Below are positions 29,511 through 39,298 of a stretch of DNA of 64,000 nucleotides, one piece after another (within the stretch, counting starts at the first letter, position 1; each line of letters starts with the position of its first letter). The position numbers and the translations under genes are program-made. The notes beneath the pieces are model-generated. The model was given only the letters and a program-made list of their open reading frames with translations. It made no database searches and was not told where the DNA came from. Source of the stretch: Hasllibacter sp. MH4015 (GTDB lineage Bacteria > Pseudomonadota > Alphaproteobacteria > Rhodobacterales > Rhodobacteraceae); assembly GCF_020177575.1 (NCBI RefSeq), contig NZ_JAHTBK010000001.1, positions 1,485,875-1,549,874 on the forward strand, read 5' to 3'.

Positions 29511-30046
29511 CGCGCGGCCCCGTCGGGATTGGTCTCCGCCTCTCTCAGGCAGACGCTCCAGAACAGAAAGAACGATCCCAGAACGATGATCCCGGCCAAT
29601 TGCTGCCCCGGTCCCGGACCGATGAAGCCTTCGACCAGGCCGTAGAAAAGCCATGCGGGCGTGGAGGCGAGAAGCGCCCAGAACAGCGCCAGTCGAGCGG
29701 TATACGTGGTGCCGCGTCCCCGGAAAAGCTTGGCGATCAGGTGGGTCAAGGTGCCGATCCCGTAAAACAGAAGCGGCCAGACCAGCAGCCAGACGAAGAA
29801 GGTGATCCCCATCTCGGCCCCGAAGCTCAGCACCTTGTCCGATGCCTTCTGGTCCAATGCCGCCCTTTCGAACCCGGCCAGCGCATGTTCCCGCTGCAGG
29901 CGCGGCAGTTGCGATACGAAGATCAGCGCACAGGCCCCCAACAGGATCGCAAGCGCGCGATCCTCCCGCTGACCCATGGCCAGCAGGCGCCGGAACACCG
30001 CCCGGGGGCGGCGCCACGTGGCGGCTATGTCCTGTGATACGCTCAT
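29507..30046 (-). CDS. YIP1 family membrane protein
   Basis: This 179-residue membrane protein begins MSVSQDIAATWRRPRAVFRRLL, followed by hydrophobic segments ALAILLGACALIFVS, FFVWLLVWPLLFYGIG and LAGIIVLGSFFLFWSV. It is a second YIP1-type protein in tandem with the one downstream. It starts one base after the sufD stop, so it belongs to the suf transcript. Its role is unknown. Confidence 0.75.
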   Translation of the reverse strand: MSVSQDIAATWRRPRAVFRRLLAMGQREDRALAILLGACALIFVSQLPRLQREHALAGFERAALDQKASDKVLSFGAEMGITFFVWLLVWPLLFYGIGTLTHLIAKLFRGRGTTYTARLALFWALLASTPAWLFYGLVEGFIGPGPGQQLAGIIVLGSFFLFWSVCLREAETNPDGAAR

Positions 30047-31339
30047 CTATGCCCGCCGTCGCCGCTCCAGCCAGTCCTGAAGACGTCCGGTGATATCGTC
30101 GCGCAACGCCTCGTCGGCGATCTCCTCGATCGCTTCGGCAAGGAAGGCAAGCGTCAGAAGGTCCGTCGCCTCTTCCGTCGGCACCCCGCGCGAGCGGAGA
30201 TAGAACAGGGCGTCCTCGTCGATCGCCCCGGTGGTGGACCCGTGGGAACAGATCACGTCATCGGCGTAGATCTCCAGCTCCGGCTTGGCCTGGAACGAGC
30301 TGTCGTCGTCCAGCAGAAGCGATTGGCTGATCTGGTAGCCGTCGGTTTTCTGGGCACCGGCCTTCACGAGGATCTTGCCCTGAAACACCCCCTCCGCCCC
30401 GTTGCGCAGGACTTTCTTGAACACCTGACGGCTTTCGCAATCGACCGCGTCATGGGTGACGAACACGGTATCGTCATGGTGGAAATCGCCGTAATTGCCG
30501 TCACCCAAGGCCGCACCGGCGACATGGGCGGACGCATTATCGCCCACGATTTCAATGACATGTTCGTTTCGGGTCATCACGCCGTTGGCGGTGGTGGTGA
30601 AGGACTTGTAAAGCGCCTCTGCCCCCACGCGGGCGAACATGTGGCTCATGCAGCGGCGTTCATGGTCGCGGCCTTGGGCGCGGACATGGTGGAACGCGCC
30701 ACCCTCGGCCACGTCGATCTCCATACACTTGTTGAATCGCGCCGCCGCCGGGCCGGCCTCAAGCACCGTGACCTCCGCGCCCGGTTCGACCTTCACCAGA
30801 TGATGCAGGGTCGCGTCCGACGTTTCCTCCTCGTGGAGGTAGATCAAGGCGACGGGTCGGGCGGCCTTTCCGGTTGCGCGGATCACCACGCCGTCGCTTG
30901 CAAACGCGGTGTTGAGCGCGGCCAGCGGGCGCGGCACGGGCACCTGGCCCCGTGCCTCCAACGTTCCATAAAGGTCCTTGGCCCAGTGAATATCCTTGGC
31001 CAATGCCTCAGACAGCCGTTCGATCTCTAGGCCCGCCATTGACAGGTCATCGGATTTCTCGGGGCTGAACACGCCGTCGACGAACACGACTTTCAGCCGG
31101 TCGATGCCCCGGAACATCGCCACTTCGTCGTCGGGCCGGAACACCGCCGCGCGGGGGGCAGTGGCTTGGGTCAGTGTCGCGGGGTTGGTGTAGCGCCAAT
31201 ATTCGTCGCGCCGGGTCGGCAGGCCCATCTCGCGCACGCGCGCCAGGGCCGACTTCCGCAGGTCCTGCGCCCCCTCGGGCATCGTCAACGCCGCGATCCG
31301 CGCCTCGGTCAGGTCGGGTTTCGGTGCCGGGTTGGCCAT
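30047..31339 (-). CDS. sufD: Fe-S cluster assembly scaffold SufD
   Basis: SufD pairs with SufB and SufC to form the cluster-building scaffold. The 430-residue protein has the C-terminal SufBD core with FHHDDTVFVTHDAVDCESRQ and the characteristic CSHGSTTGAIDEDALFYLRSRG segment. The order sufC-sufD is tight: SufD starts immediately after the sufC stop. Confidence 0.95.
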   Translation of the reverse strand: MANPAPKPDLTEARIAALTMPEGAQDLRKSALARVREMGLPTRRDEYWRYTNPATLTQATAPRAAVFRPDDEVAMFRGIDRLKVVFVDGVFSPEKSDDLSMAGLEIERLSEALAKDIHWAKDLYGTLEARGQVPVPRPLAALNTAFASDGVVIRATGKAARPVALIYLHEEETSDATLHHLVKVEPGAEVTVLEAGPAAARFNKCMEIDVAEGGAFHHVRAQGRDHERRCMSHMFARVGAEALYKSFTTTANGVMTRNEHVIEIVGDNASAHVAGAALGDGNYGDFHHDDTVFVTHDAVDCESRQVFKKVLRNGAEGVFQGKILVKAGAQKTDGYQISQSLLLDDDSSFQAKPELEIYADDVICSHGSTTGAIDEDALFYLRSRGVPTEEATDLLTLAFLAEAIEEIADEALRDDITGRLQDWLERRRRA

Positions 31340-32087
<748 letters not shown>

Positions 32088-32095
<8 letters not shown>

Positions 32096-32867
32096 CTTCT
32101 GCTCCCTTTTCTGCGCGCTCCGCCGGGATCATCAGGACATTCTCCGACTTGGCGTAGCGTCTGTATTCGGTCACCGGCTGGTAGCTGTGGGCCTGGGCCC
32201 AGTCCTCCAGCACGGCGCGGTTTTCATCGTTCAGTTCCACGAACAAGGTCGGCCTTGAACGTGCAATCGTCTGCTCAAGACCCTTGAGGACGTCGATCTC
32301 CATCCCCTCCACGTCGATCTTGACGAAATCTATCGCGGCATCGCCCGCCAGACGGTCGGCGGTTGAAACCGGTATATTGCCTTTACCGGCAACCAAATGC
32401 CCGCCGCCCAGGTTCGCGGGCCCGGCGCGCACGCCAAAACCACCGCCATCTTCGGCCCCCATCCCATAGCCAAGGCCCCGGCCCTCCACCACACGCTCCA
32501 ACCCGTTGAGCGCTATATTGGCCAGCAGCACGGCATAGGCTTTGGGGTTCGGCTCCACCACGAACACACGCGCGGCCTGCAAATGGATCGCGGCGTAGAG
32601 CATGTGGTTGCCCACGTTCGAGCCGATATCGAAGAATGTGCCGCCGGGCCGGAAATGCCGGCGCATGATCTCCAGCTCTTCTTCCTCGTAGAACTGACCG
32701 TTGATGTGGTGGCCCTGGATTTCGTCCTCGGGGTTCATCACCGCGAACATCACCGGGCGGCCCTGGGGGCTGGCCTTGGCGACGTGATACTGACCCAGCC
32801 GCACCGGGCGACCGCGGCGCATCCTGAGAAGTTTCTCACCCGGCTCCAGAAGGGGCAGATCGCTCAT
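32088..32867 (-). CDS. FkbM family methyltransferase (first copy)
   Basis: This 259-residue SAM-dependent methyltransferase is of the FkbM type. Motif I is FDIGSNVGNHMLYAA, followed by VFVVEPNPKAY and the C-terminal DFVKIDVEGMEIDVLKGL signature. FkbM enzymes usually methylate hydroxyl groups of sugars or other small molecules. GGAGG precedes ATG 32867. The gene overlaps the pyruvyl-transferase-like gene by four bases (ATGA) and runs into sufC. It resembles the second FkbM gene at 33661, so the two look like duplicates placed around the central gene. Confidence 0.88.
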
Positions 32868-33664
32868 TGGGCGGCCTCCGTCATATCGGCGCGCAATTCG
32901 TGGGGGAAATGGCGCAGCAGGCTGTCGCGGCACCGTGCGATGCCATCGGTATAGGGCAAGGGCGTATCTTTCACCGCGCGCGCGACGGCGGGGACATCTG
33001 CAATCTCAACCGGCGCGATCATGTCGCGCCCGATGGAGGCGGCGTAATCGTGGTATTTCAAACGCCCCTGTGCATCGGGGTCCATCCAGGTATTCCCGAC
33101 GCCATAGGCATCGGCGACGATCAGCCCATGCAGGCTGGCGGAAAAGACATGGGCGGAGCTTGCGATCTCGTGGCAGACCGTCACCGGATCAAGGCGCACG
33201 TCCACCAGGTGCAGCGCCGGGTCCCGCTCCACCATGTCGACAAAGCGCGGATCTTCCATCTGGCTGTGATGGGGCAGGATCGTGATCTTGTCCTCCCGCG
33301 CCGGGGCCTTTGGCAGGGCCTCGGGGGCCAGCAGGCCGGGATCGCCGAATTCGTTCATCTTCAACCGTAAAAACGCGGCAGAGATCGGGCCGCGTAGCAG
33401 CCTTACGCGCACATTCTCAAGAAAGTCCTTCCGCCAGAACGGGTTCAGCACGCCCGTGCCCCACAAAAGCGGCCCGTCCCCTACCGAGCGATCCGTCCAA
33501 TGCTTGGAGATGACGTGCATCAGCGAGCCTAACGCAAACAGCTCCGCCTGTTTCGGGCGCGCATTCACGACCGCCCTGCCCGAGACGTGCTCCACCACCA
33601 GATGCGACAGCGCATCGCCGAAATTCGGCGCGGGCCAGTAATACAGGCGAATGGGATCGCTCAT
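32864..33664 (-). CDS. Polysaccharide pyruvyl transferase family protein
   Basis: This 266-residue protein begins MSDPIRLYYWPAPNFGDALSH, where the NFGD motif is characteristic of the polysaccharide pyruvyl transferase family. The ASSAHVFSASLHGLIVADAYG segment, with its SLHGxI-type motif, supports this. Family members add pyruvate ketals to polysaccharide sugars. It overlaps both neighbouring FkbM genes by four bases, so the three are translationally coupled as one cassette inside the suf operon. Confidence 0.85.
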   Translation of the reverse strand: MSDPIRLYYWPAPNFGDALSHLVVEHVSGRAVVNARPKQAELFALGSLMHVISKHWTDRSVGDGPLLWGTGVLNPFWRKDFLENVRVRLLRGPISAAFLRLKMNEFGDPGLLAPEALPKAPAREDKITILPHHSQMEDPRFVDMVERDPALHLVDVRLDPVTVCHEIASSAHVFSASLHGLIVADAYGVGNTWMDPDAQGRLKYHDYAASIGRDMIAPVEIADVPAVARAVKDTPLPYTDGIARCRDSLLRHFPHELRADMTEAAQ

Positions 33665-34452
33665 TCGAATTCCCCAAGACGCTCTTCGGGAACGCACAGG
33701 AAGTTTCGGTTTTCCTTGTAATGCTTGATGGAGGTCGGCAGCGCGAAACCGTGGGCCAGCCGCCAATCGGCGAAATCGTGGATGTTCTCCCGATCCACCT
33801 CCACCAACATGATGGGCCGGGTCCGCGCGATGGTCTTCTGCAAGCCGCGCAGGACCGCCATCTCCATCCCCTCGACGTCGATCTTGATGAAGTCGGGCCA
33901 TTCGTCGTGCAGCACGTCATCGGGCCGCACCGCGGCGATGTCCCCCTGCCCCGGCAGCATCTGCGCCGCGCCCAGGTTGAACTCCCGCTCGCTCATCCCG
34001 AAGCCGTCTTCGGGGATGTCCGACGCGCCGACGCCCACGAAATCGAAGCACGTGATGTCGTGGAGGTTGTTCAGCACGATGTTCCAGATCAGCAACCGGT
34101 AGGCGAGCGGATTGGGCTCGAACGGGATGATGCGCTTGGCCTCCAGAAACAAGCCCGCAAACAGACTGTGATTGCCGACATTGGCCCCGATATCGAGGAT
34201 GCAGCCCCGCTTCGGAAACACCTCCCGCATCAATTCCAATTCGTCGGGCTCGAAGAAGCCGCCGCCCCGATGGCGCCGCTGGATCGGATCGCGCTGCATG
34301 TCAGTGGCGAAATGGACCGCGCGGCCTTCGATGCGCGCCTCCGTTATCTCCGGCCGACCTTCCGCGCCGTCCATCAAACGCTGCAATTGCGGCGTGGATC
34401 GGATCACGTCACCCGCCGCGCGCAGGGCGTCACTGTCCATGGTCTCACTCAT
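33661..34452 (-). CDS. FkbM family methyltransferase (second copy)
   Basis: This is a 263-residue FkbM-type methyltransferase. It shows LDIGANVGNHSLFAG, IIPFEPNPLAY and DFIKIDVEGMEMAVLRGL, closely matching the first copy. The start was set at ATG 34452 (MSETMDS); the upstream in-frame ATG at 34491 is less likely. It is separated from sufB by about 125 bases, the widest gap in this part of the operon, so an internal promoter is possible here. Confidence 0.88.
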   Translation of the reverse strand: MSETMDSDALRAAGDVIRSTPQLQRLMDGAEGRPEITEARIEGRAVHFATDMQRDPIQRRHRGGGFFEPDELELMREVFPKRGCILDIGANVGNHSLFAGLFLEAKRIIPFEPNPLAYRLLIWNIVLNNLHDITCFDFVGVGASDIPEDGFGMSEREFNLGAAQMLPGQGDIAAVRPDDVLHDEWPDFIKIDVEGMEMAVLRGLQKTIARTRPIMLVEVDRENIHDFADWRLAHGFALPTSIKHYKENRNFLCVPEERLGEFE

Positions 34453-34578
34453 CGTGCGACGTCCGGTGCGAGTGCGCTGGTCATACCCCATGTGTCACCG
34501 AAACCGGCAACAGCGGGCAAGCCGCGGGCGCGGCGCTTCTGTCGGGACAAAGCGTTCAGCATCTCAGCGCCCCCGGGC

Positions 34579-36108
34579 CTAGCCCACCGAACCTTCCAGG
34601 GAGATCGCGACAAGCTGCTGCGCCTCCATCGCGAATTCCATCGGCAGGGCCTGCAAAACCTCGCGGGCAAAGCCGTTGACGATCAGCGCCACGGCCTCTT
34701 CCTCGTCCATGCCGCGGCTCTGGCAGTAGAACATCTGGTCGTCGTCCACCTTCGACGTCGTCGCCTCATGCTCCACCCGGGACGAGTTATTCTTCACGTC
34801 GATGTACGGCACTGTGTGTGCCCCGCATTTGTCACCGATCAGAAGCGAGTCACATTGCGTGTAATTGCGGCTGTCCTTGGCCTTCGGATGCATCGACACG
34901 AGCCCGCGATAGGTGTTCTGCGCTTTGCCCGCACTGATCCCTTTCGAGACGATCCGCGATTTCGTTCGCTTCCCCAGATGCACCATCTTCGTGCCGGTAT
35001 CGGCCTGCTGCATGTTATTGGCGATCGCGATGGAATAGAACTCGCCCTGGCTGTCATCGCCGCGCAGGATGCAGGACGGGTACTTCCACGTCACGGCGCT
35101 GCCAGTCTCAACCTGGGTCCACATCACCTTGGACCGGTCCCCACGGCAATCGGCGCGCTTGGTCACAAAATTGTAAATCCCGCCCTTGCCGTTCTCGTCG
35201 CCCGGATACCAGTTCTGGACCGTGGAATACTTGATCTCCGCATCGTCATGGGCCACCAGCTCCACCACAGCCGCGTGCAGCTGGTGGGTATCGCGCATCG
35301 GCGCGGTGCAGCCTTCCAGGTAGCTCACGAACGAGCCCTTGTCGGCGATGATCAGCGTCCGCTCAAACTGCCCGGTATTCTCGGCATTGATCCGGAAATA
35401 GGTGCTCAGCTCCATCGGGCATTTCACGCCGGGCGGGATGTAGACGAACGACCCGTCCGAGAAGACGGCCGAATTCAGCGTCGCGAAGAAATTGTCGGTG
35501 ATCGGCACGACCGAGCCGAGGTATTTCTTCACCAGATCCGGGTGTTCCTGAATCGCCTCGGAAATCGAGCAAAAGATCACGCCCGCCTTCTTCAACTCCG
35601 CCTGAAACGTCGTGCCCACGGAGACGCTGTCGAAGACCGCATCAACGGCCACCTTGCGGCCCTCTGCGGGCGCATCCTCTGCGCCCTCAACGCCTGCCAG
35701 GATCATCTGCTCTTTCAGCGGGATGCCGAGTTTCTTGTACGTCTCCAACAGCTTGGGGTCCACGTCGTCCAGCGACTTGGGCTTCTCCGCCATGCTCTTG
35801 GGCCGGGCGTAGTAATACTGATCCTGGTAGTCGATCTTCGGATAATCGACCATCGCCCAGTCGGGCTCCTCCATCTGCTTCCAGCGTTTGAAGGCCTGCA
35901 GACGCCAATCCAGCATCCATTCCGGCTCCCCGTTTTTCTCGGAGATCAGGCGCACGATATCCTCGTTCACGCCCTTGGGCGCGTAATCCATCTCGATATC
36001 CGTGTTCCAGCCGTATTTATACGCGCCGCCCAGATCCTTGACCGCGTCGACCGTCTCCTGATCCACACCGTCCTTGACCTGTGTCACATCCGTGTCGAGT
36101 GCGCTCAT
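34579..36108 (-). CDS. sufB: Fe-S cluster assembly scaffold SufB
   Basis: SufB is the main scaffold on which clusters are built. The 509-residue protein has the family segments [39 protein letters not shown]-like sequence (here [19 protein letters not shown]) and [20 protein letters not shown]. The invariant C-terminal Cys and Glu residues are present. ATG 36108 overlaps the upstream desulfurase stop by four bases. Confidence 0.97.
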   Translation of the reverse strand: MSALDTDVTQVKDGVDQETVDAVKDLGGAYKYGWNTDIEMDYAPKGVNEDIVRLISEKNGEPEWMLDWRLQAFKRWKQMEEPDWAMVDYPKIDYQDQYYYARPKSMAEKPKSLDDVDPKLLETYKKLGIPLKEQMILAGVEGAEDAPAEGRKVAVDAVFDSVSVGTTFQAELKKAGVIFCSISEAIQEHPDLVKKYLGSVVPITDNFFATLNSAVFSDGSFVYIPPGVKCPMELSTYFRINAENTGQFERTLIIADKGSFVSYLEGCTAPMRDTHQLHAAVVELVAHDDAEIKYSTVQNWYPGDENGKGGIYNFVTKRADCRGDRSKVMWTQVETGSAVTWKYPSCILRGDDSQGEFYSIAIANNMQQADTGTKMVHLGKRTKSRIVSKGISAGKAQNTYRGLVSMHPKAKDSRNYTQCDSLLIGDKCGAHTVPYIDVKNNSSRVEHEATTSKVDDDQMFYCQSRGMDEEEAVALIVNGFAREVLQALPMEFAMEAQQLVAISLEGSVG

Positions 36109-37169
36109 TCTAACCCTCCAACCCGGGCTTGATCCGGGAATTTCCTTTGATAGGCGCGGGTCCATGCGTCGCAAAACGCGCGGACCTCCGCCTCCGTCGT
36201 GTCGGGGCCGAGGGAGACGCGCAACGCGCATCCCGCCTGTGCCTCCGAATACCCCATGGCGCGCAGCACGCCCGAAACCTTCACCTTGCCGCTGGAACAG
36301 GCAGAGCCCGCCGATACGGCAAATCCCGCAAGATCCATGGCCATAACCTGCGTCTCGCCGCGCCACCCTTCCGTGATGAACATGGAGGTGTTGGGCAGGC
36401 GGTCATGGCCTTTCCCGACAAAAATAGTCGATCTCGCCCGATCTTCCAGAATCTTTTCTAGAATATTTCTAAGTTTGTCCACCTTGGCCCAGGTCCCGTC
36501 GGCCAGATCCCGCGCTGCCGCTTCCGCCGCCGCCCCGAATCCGGCGATCCCGATCAGGTTTTCCGTGCCGTGGCGCCGCCCCATTTCTTGCCCGCCGCCC
36601 TTGATCCGCGCCTCGACATCCAGACCACGCCGCATCACCAGCGCGCCCACACCCTTCGGTCCCCCCAGCTTGTGGGCGGAGACGAAGGCCATCTCAACGC
36701 CGGACCAATCGAAGGCGAGGGGGATCTTGCCGAAACCCTGGGTCCAGTCGCTCACTGCAAGCCCCTGGGGCAGGTCCTGCACGATCCCGGTTTCGGAATT
36801 CGCCGCCTGCACCGCGGCCTGCCCGGGATCGGGCACGTGCACCCTGCCGTCGCGCGATACGGAAAGCTCCCCGTCGCCCCAGGCCAGCACCGCGTCATGT
36901 TCCACGCCCGCAACGCGCAAACCCCGCCCCGCCATCGCGAGGGCGGCGGCTTCCGTGGCCCCGGACACGAAGACGATATCCGCCCCCTGCGCGCCCAGGG
37001 CTTCCGCCACCTTTGCCCGCGCGCGCTCCATCATCGCCTTGGCCGCGCGCCCTTCCGCATGGACGGAGGATGGGTTGCCGACCAAATCCATGGCCGCCGC
37101 CATCGCCGTACGCGCCTCCGCCCGTAAAGGCGCCGTCGCGTTCCAATCCAGGTAGACCCGATCGCTCAC
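36105..37169 (-). CDS. Cysteine desulfurase, IscS/NifS type
   Basis: This is a 354-residue PLP enzyme that takes sulfur from cysteine. The PLP lysine is in [14 protein letters not shown], and the active cysteine is in [11 protein letters not shown], the group I loop. It is a different branch from SufS, and both are in this operon. No ATG is near, so the start was set at GTG 37169, giving [14 protein letters not shown] at the N-terminus as in relatives. It lies 85 bases downstream of iscR and overlaps sufB by four bases. Confidence 0.92.
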   Translation of the reverse strand: MSDRVYLDWNATAPLRAEARTAMAAAMDLVGNPSSVHAEGRAAKAMMERARAKVAEALGAQGADIVFVSGATEAAALAMAGRGLRVAGVEHDAVLAWGDGELSVSRDGRVHVPDPGQAAVQAANSETGIVQDLPQGLAVSDWTQGFGKIPLAFDWSGVEMAFVSAHKLGGPKGVGALVMRRGLDVEARIKGGGQEMGRRHGTENLIGIAGFGAAAEAAARDLADGTWAKVDKLRNILEKILEDRARSTIFVGKGHDRLPNTSMFITEGWRGETQVMAMDLAGFAVSAGSACSSGKVKVSGVLRAMGYSEAQAGCALRVSLGPDTTEAEVRAFCDAWTRAYQRKFPDQARVGGLE

Positions 37170-37253
37170 GCGCCGCACCCGCCGCTCAGGCGCGCCGGCG
37201 CGGTGCCATTCCCAGCCCTTGTACCTTCGGCCCAATCCCTGCTCTGCACCGGC

Positions 37254-37712
37254 CTATTCATCCACCAGCTCGAACAGGTTCGGGACGGCCGGGCATGGGG
37301 TCAGGTCGTTCTTGACCACGTCCGACAGCCGCGTCTGGTGCAAGAACACGTAGACATGGGCCGAAAATCCTTCCCACAACCGGTTCGTCAGGCTCTGCGC
37401 GCGGCTGCCGGACGTGCCGCCCGACGCGCCTGCCCCGGTATGGAGCGCGCTGACCGTCTCATCCACCGCCTCGAACACCTCGACTACGCGGATCTCCGAC
37501 GCGGCGCGCGCCAGCTTGTAGCCGCCGCCGGGGCCGCGCACCGATTGCACCAGCCCTGCCCGGCGCAGCTTGACAAACAGCTGCTCCAGGTAGGGCAGGC
37601 TGACATCCTGCCGCTTGGCCAGTTCCGACAGGGATGTCAGCGCGCCCTCGGGCTGCAGGGCTAGATCAGCCATCGCCACCATCGCGTAGCGTCCCTTGGT
37701 GCTCAACTTCAT
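37254..37712 (-). CDS. iscR: Rrf2-family Fe-S regulator IscR (no cysteine triad)
   Basis: This 152-residue repressor has the Rrf2 winged helix (MKLSTKGRYAMVAMADLAL, then SLPYLEQLFVKLRRAGLVQS and VRGPGGGYKLAR). Classical IscR binds a 2Fe-2S cluster with three cysteines near 92-104. Here that region (ALHTGAGASGGTSGSRAQ) has none, and the only cysteine is near the C-terminus (TPCPAVP). The single-cysteine IscR of Rhodobacter sphaeroides is known and binds a cluster in an unusual way. The gene heads the suf operon. Confidence 0.92.
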   Translation of the reverse strand: MKLSTKGRYAMVAMADLALQPEGALTSLSELAKRQDVSLPYLEQLFVKLRRAGLVQSVRGPGGGYKLARAASEIRVVEVFEAVDETVSALHTGAGASGGTSGSRAQSLTNRLWEGFSAHVYVFLHQTRLSDVVKNDLTPCPAVPNLFELVDE

Positions 37713-37835
37713 CGCTGTCTCTCCCCCACGGGTCCCATCGCAAACGCGCAATCGGCGCTTGAATGATTGACCTTTCGCCGCCCCGCGCTTAACTGCGAGA
37801 CAGCCCCGCGCGGCGGCCCCATGGCCACCCGCACT

Positions 37836-37850
37836 TTGGAATCGTTCTAA
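37836..37850. promoter_or_regulatory. Candidate IscR (iron-Rhodo-box) operator
   Basis: TTGGAATCGTTCTAA is an imperfect inverted repeat around position 37843, matching the TTAGAA-type arms described for iron-responsive sites in Rhodobacterales. It lies between divergent iscR (start 124 bases away) and the hydrolase gene (start 73 bases away). One position of each arm deviates from perfect symmetry. Confidence 0.5.
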
Positions 37851-37922
37851 GCACGACAGGGGGACGCGTCAAGAAACCCGCGCCCTGTCCGCCGGAACGC
37901 ACGAGACGATTAGGAGACGCGG

Positions 37923-38576
37923 ATGCCCGAGGTCATTTTCCCCGGACCTGAAGGCCGCCTTGAAGGCCGTTACCACCCCCAGAAAGCCAAAGACGCCCCC
38001 ATCGCCATCGTGTTGCACCCGCATCCGCAATTCGGCGGCACGATGAACAATCGCGTCGTCTACAACCTGCATTACGCCTTCCACCAGATGGGCTTCACGG
38101 TCCTGCGGTTCAATTTCCGCGGTGTGGGCCGGTCCCAAGGCGAGTATGACCAGGGCATCGGTGAGCTTTCCGACGCGGCCTCCGCGCTTGACTACCTGCA
38201 ATCCATGAATCCCAATTCCAAGCATTGTTGGGTCGCGGGCTTTTCCTTCGGCGCTTGGATCGGGATGCAGCTTCTGATGCGCCGGCCCGAAATTACCGGC
38301 TTCATCTCCGTTGCGCCGCCGGCCAACATGTACGATTTCTCGTTCCTGGCCCCCTGCCCGTCCTCGGGCCTGATCATCAACGGCACCGCCGACCGCGTGG
38401 CCAAGCCCCAAGACACGCGCATCCTCGTCGATAAACTGCACGAGCAGAAGGGCATCACCATCACCCATGAGGAGATGGAGGGCGCGGGCCACTTCTTCGA
38501 GGATCCCGCCATGGACCCGATGATCGACCACGTGCAGACCTATGTCCGCCGCCGCCTGACCGAAAACACGAGGTAA
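37923..38576 (+). CDS. Alpha/beta hydrolase
   Basis: This is a 217-residue soluble hydrolase of the dienelactone/esterase-like group. The start MPEVIFPGPEGRLEGRY leads into VLHPHPQFGGTMNN, which carries the HPHP family motif. The nucleophile elbow is GFSFGAW, and the His is in GAGHFFED. Divergent from iscR, with the candidate iron box between them, so it could be under IscR as well. A small gene follows it by six bases. Confidence 0.88.
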   Translation: MPEVIFPGPEGRLEGRYHPQKAKDAPIAIVLHPHPQFGGTMNNRVVYNLHYAFHQMGFTVLRFNFRGVGRSQGEYDQGIGELSDAASALDYLQSMNPNSKHCWVAGFSFGAWIGMQLLMRRPEITGFISVAPPANMYDFSFLAPCPSSGLIINGTADRVAKPQDTRILVDKLHEQKGITITHEEMEGAGHFFEDPAMDPMIDHVQTYVRRRLTENTR

Positions 38577-38582
38577 GCGGTT

Positions 38583-38825
38583 ATGGGGCTGGCAAACGAT
38601 CTGGCAGAGCAACTGGCGCTGGACGCCTGCAATGCAGCCGACAAGATCGGTGATGAGACCCTGCCGGAGACCATCGCACAGGTCGTGGGCGCGTCGTCCC
38701 CCACGACGGAGGAGCTCTACCGCACCGCCGTCCGCGTGATCCAGGCCGAACGCCGCGCCCGCGGCATCCTCGAGCAGAGGATCAAGGCGGCGGAGGCAAA
38801 GGCGTCGGGCGGTGACACCGCCTAA
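38583..38825 (+). CDS. Small protein of unknown function
   Basis: This 80-residue acidic, helical protein begins MGLANDLAEQLALDACNAADK and ends with an Ala/Lys/Glu helix (IQAERRARGILEQRIKAAEAK). It has no signal or membrane segment. It starts six bases after the hydrolase stop, so it is very likely translated from the same mRNA. No family is recognised. Confidence 0.65.
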   Translation: MGLANDLAEQLALDACNAADKIGDETLPETIAQVVGASSPTTEELYRTAVRVIQAERRARGILEQRIKAAEAKASGGDTA

Positions 38826-38988
38826 AGGACGCAACTATTCATTATTGAATAGGCCCTTTTCGCCGCCCGTTTCCATGGTTTAGAAAATCTTACCCGAGCG
38901 GCTCGCCTCACGAGTCAGGAAAACTGATTCTGGGCGCGCGCACATTAAGGATAACAGCGACTCACCTGTATTTTCTGGAGTCACTGCC

Positions 38989-39186
38989 ATGTCTCACCCC
39001 GCTGAAGCCGCGCGTCCGATCGAATTCGAGCTGACGTTCCTCAAGGTGTTCCGATTATCCGCGACCTATCGAAGCCTGTGCGTGCTCAAGCAATTGGCCG
39101 TTTGCGTCGTGCTTGCGCTCTACGGAACCGTCCTGCTTCTGGTCGTCGTGAACGCGGTAACGCCTTGGATGCTTGGGGCAGCGTAG
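38989..39186 (+). CDS. Small single-helix membrane protein, hypothetical
   Basis: This 65-residue open frame starts [19 protein letters not shown] and has one strong hydrophobic segment (about 37-58, [18 protein letters not shown]). GGAG lies eight bases upstream of ATG 38989. It fills the gap between the small gene at 38583 and the isocitrate dehydrogenase. The coding call rests on the SD and the clean helix only. Confidence 0.5.
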   Translation: MSHPAEAARPIEFELTFLKVFRLSATYRSLCVLKQLAVCVVLALYGTVLLLVVVNAVTPWMLGAA

Positions 39187-39298
39187 CGGACGCACCATCC
39201 CCCTGCGACGGTATGCAACGGTATACGCTCTTCCCTTGTGCCCCCCGGATCGTCTAACAGACGCCAACAGACCCAATCGACCCCGGAGGGCACGCGCC

